Assembly: GCA_910588975.1 (NCBI GenBank)
Contig: CAJUSE010000022.1
Location: forward strand, 1 to 31,791
Direction of reading: 5' to 3'
Length of the DNA: 31,791 nucleotides
Origin: an uncultured Oscillospiraceae bacterium
GTDB lineage: Bacteria > Bacillota > Clostridia > Oscillospirales > Oscillospiraceae
The notes beneath the pieces are model-generated. The model was not told where the DNA came from and did no database searches. It saw nothing but the letters and a program-made list of their open reading frames with translations. Both the position numbers and the translations under genes were made by a program. The first letter of the stretch is position 1. Each line of letters opens with the position of its first letter. This document shows, one piece after another, positions 31,719 through 31,791 of the stretch.

Positions 31719-31791
31719 TGGCTGGGATGGCTGGACTCGAACCAGCGATGCGGGAGTCAAAGTCCCGTGCCTTAACCGCTTGGCTACACCC
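31719..31791 (-). tRNA. tRNA-Gln (anticodon TTG), missing the first two bases
   Basis: Encoded CCA at 31719-31721; anticodon stem CGGGA/TCCCG with loop CTTTGAC (TTG); T loop TTCGAGT. The gene runs off the right edge after GGGTG; the acceptor would be TGGGGTG. Transcribed toward tRNA-Lys, probably together with it. Confidence 0.9.

Noticed and set aside
1..31791. CRISPR array
   Set aside because: No regularly spaced direct repeats were found anywhere in the window.

Overview
The window is GC-rich chromosomal DNA of a low-branching Gram-positive anaerobe, most likely a gut Clostridia member of the Oscillospiraceae (Flavonifractor/Lawsonibacter-like). This is inferred from strong AGGAGG-type ribosome sites, sigma-A type promoters, a PEP:fructose phosphotransferase operon with HPr Ser46, a TagO/MnaA wall-polymer pair, a CBS-DRTGG manganese pyrophosphatase, a secreted flavin reductase lipoprotein and the absence of any outer-membrane gene. 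No species can be named from the sequence alone.

Layout. 1-494 is the start of leuS (minus, cut by the window edge), divergent from a small permuted-papain-like hydrolase gene (687-1229). 1231-1547 holds a terminator and the first copy (A) of a MITE-like palindromic repeat. 1544-6636 (minus) is a fructose PTS operon in the order fruK, fruA (EIIABC), ptsH, ptsI, which encodes a whole phosphorelay plus 1-phosphofructokinase. 6949-8497 is a two-gene ABC exporter. gltX (minus) and trpS (plus) diverge from overlapping promoters at 10190-10240. trpS is followed by tagO-like and mnaA genes and a membrane-anchored protein of unknown role (11366-14456). 14526-15721 (minus) is a cluster of three small unknown proteins interrupted by the second repeat copy (B). 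15790-22109 (plus) runs through a YfcE-like phosphodiesterase, coaX, a MoxR/DUF58/transglutaminase trio and a flavin-binding split-barrel protein. A ribokinase gene (minus) diverges from a Mn-dependent pyrophosphatase/HAD phosphatase pair. 25740-28280 is a MarR regulator with a secreted FAD/FMN reductase.

28465-31507 is a prophage remnant: a 5'-truncated reverse transcriptase carrying the LGxxxSQ signature typical of diversity-generating retroelements, a tail-type gene split into two halves now facing opposite ways (best explained by an inversion of about 1.16 kb), two small membrane proteins, an amidase endolysin and a last small ORF. The remnant ends beside tRNA-Lys and tRNA-Gln genes (minus); the tRNA-Lys 3' end faces the phage DNA, as expected if the phage had entered there.

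The most unusual items are the split tail gene with reverse transcriptase, the two copies of the terminally inverted repeat whose outer edge supplies the stop codons of the adjacent genes, the overlapping gltX/trpS promoters, and the MarR-controlled extracellular reductase that lacks the residues expected for fumarate.
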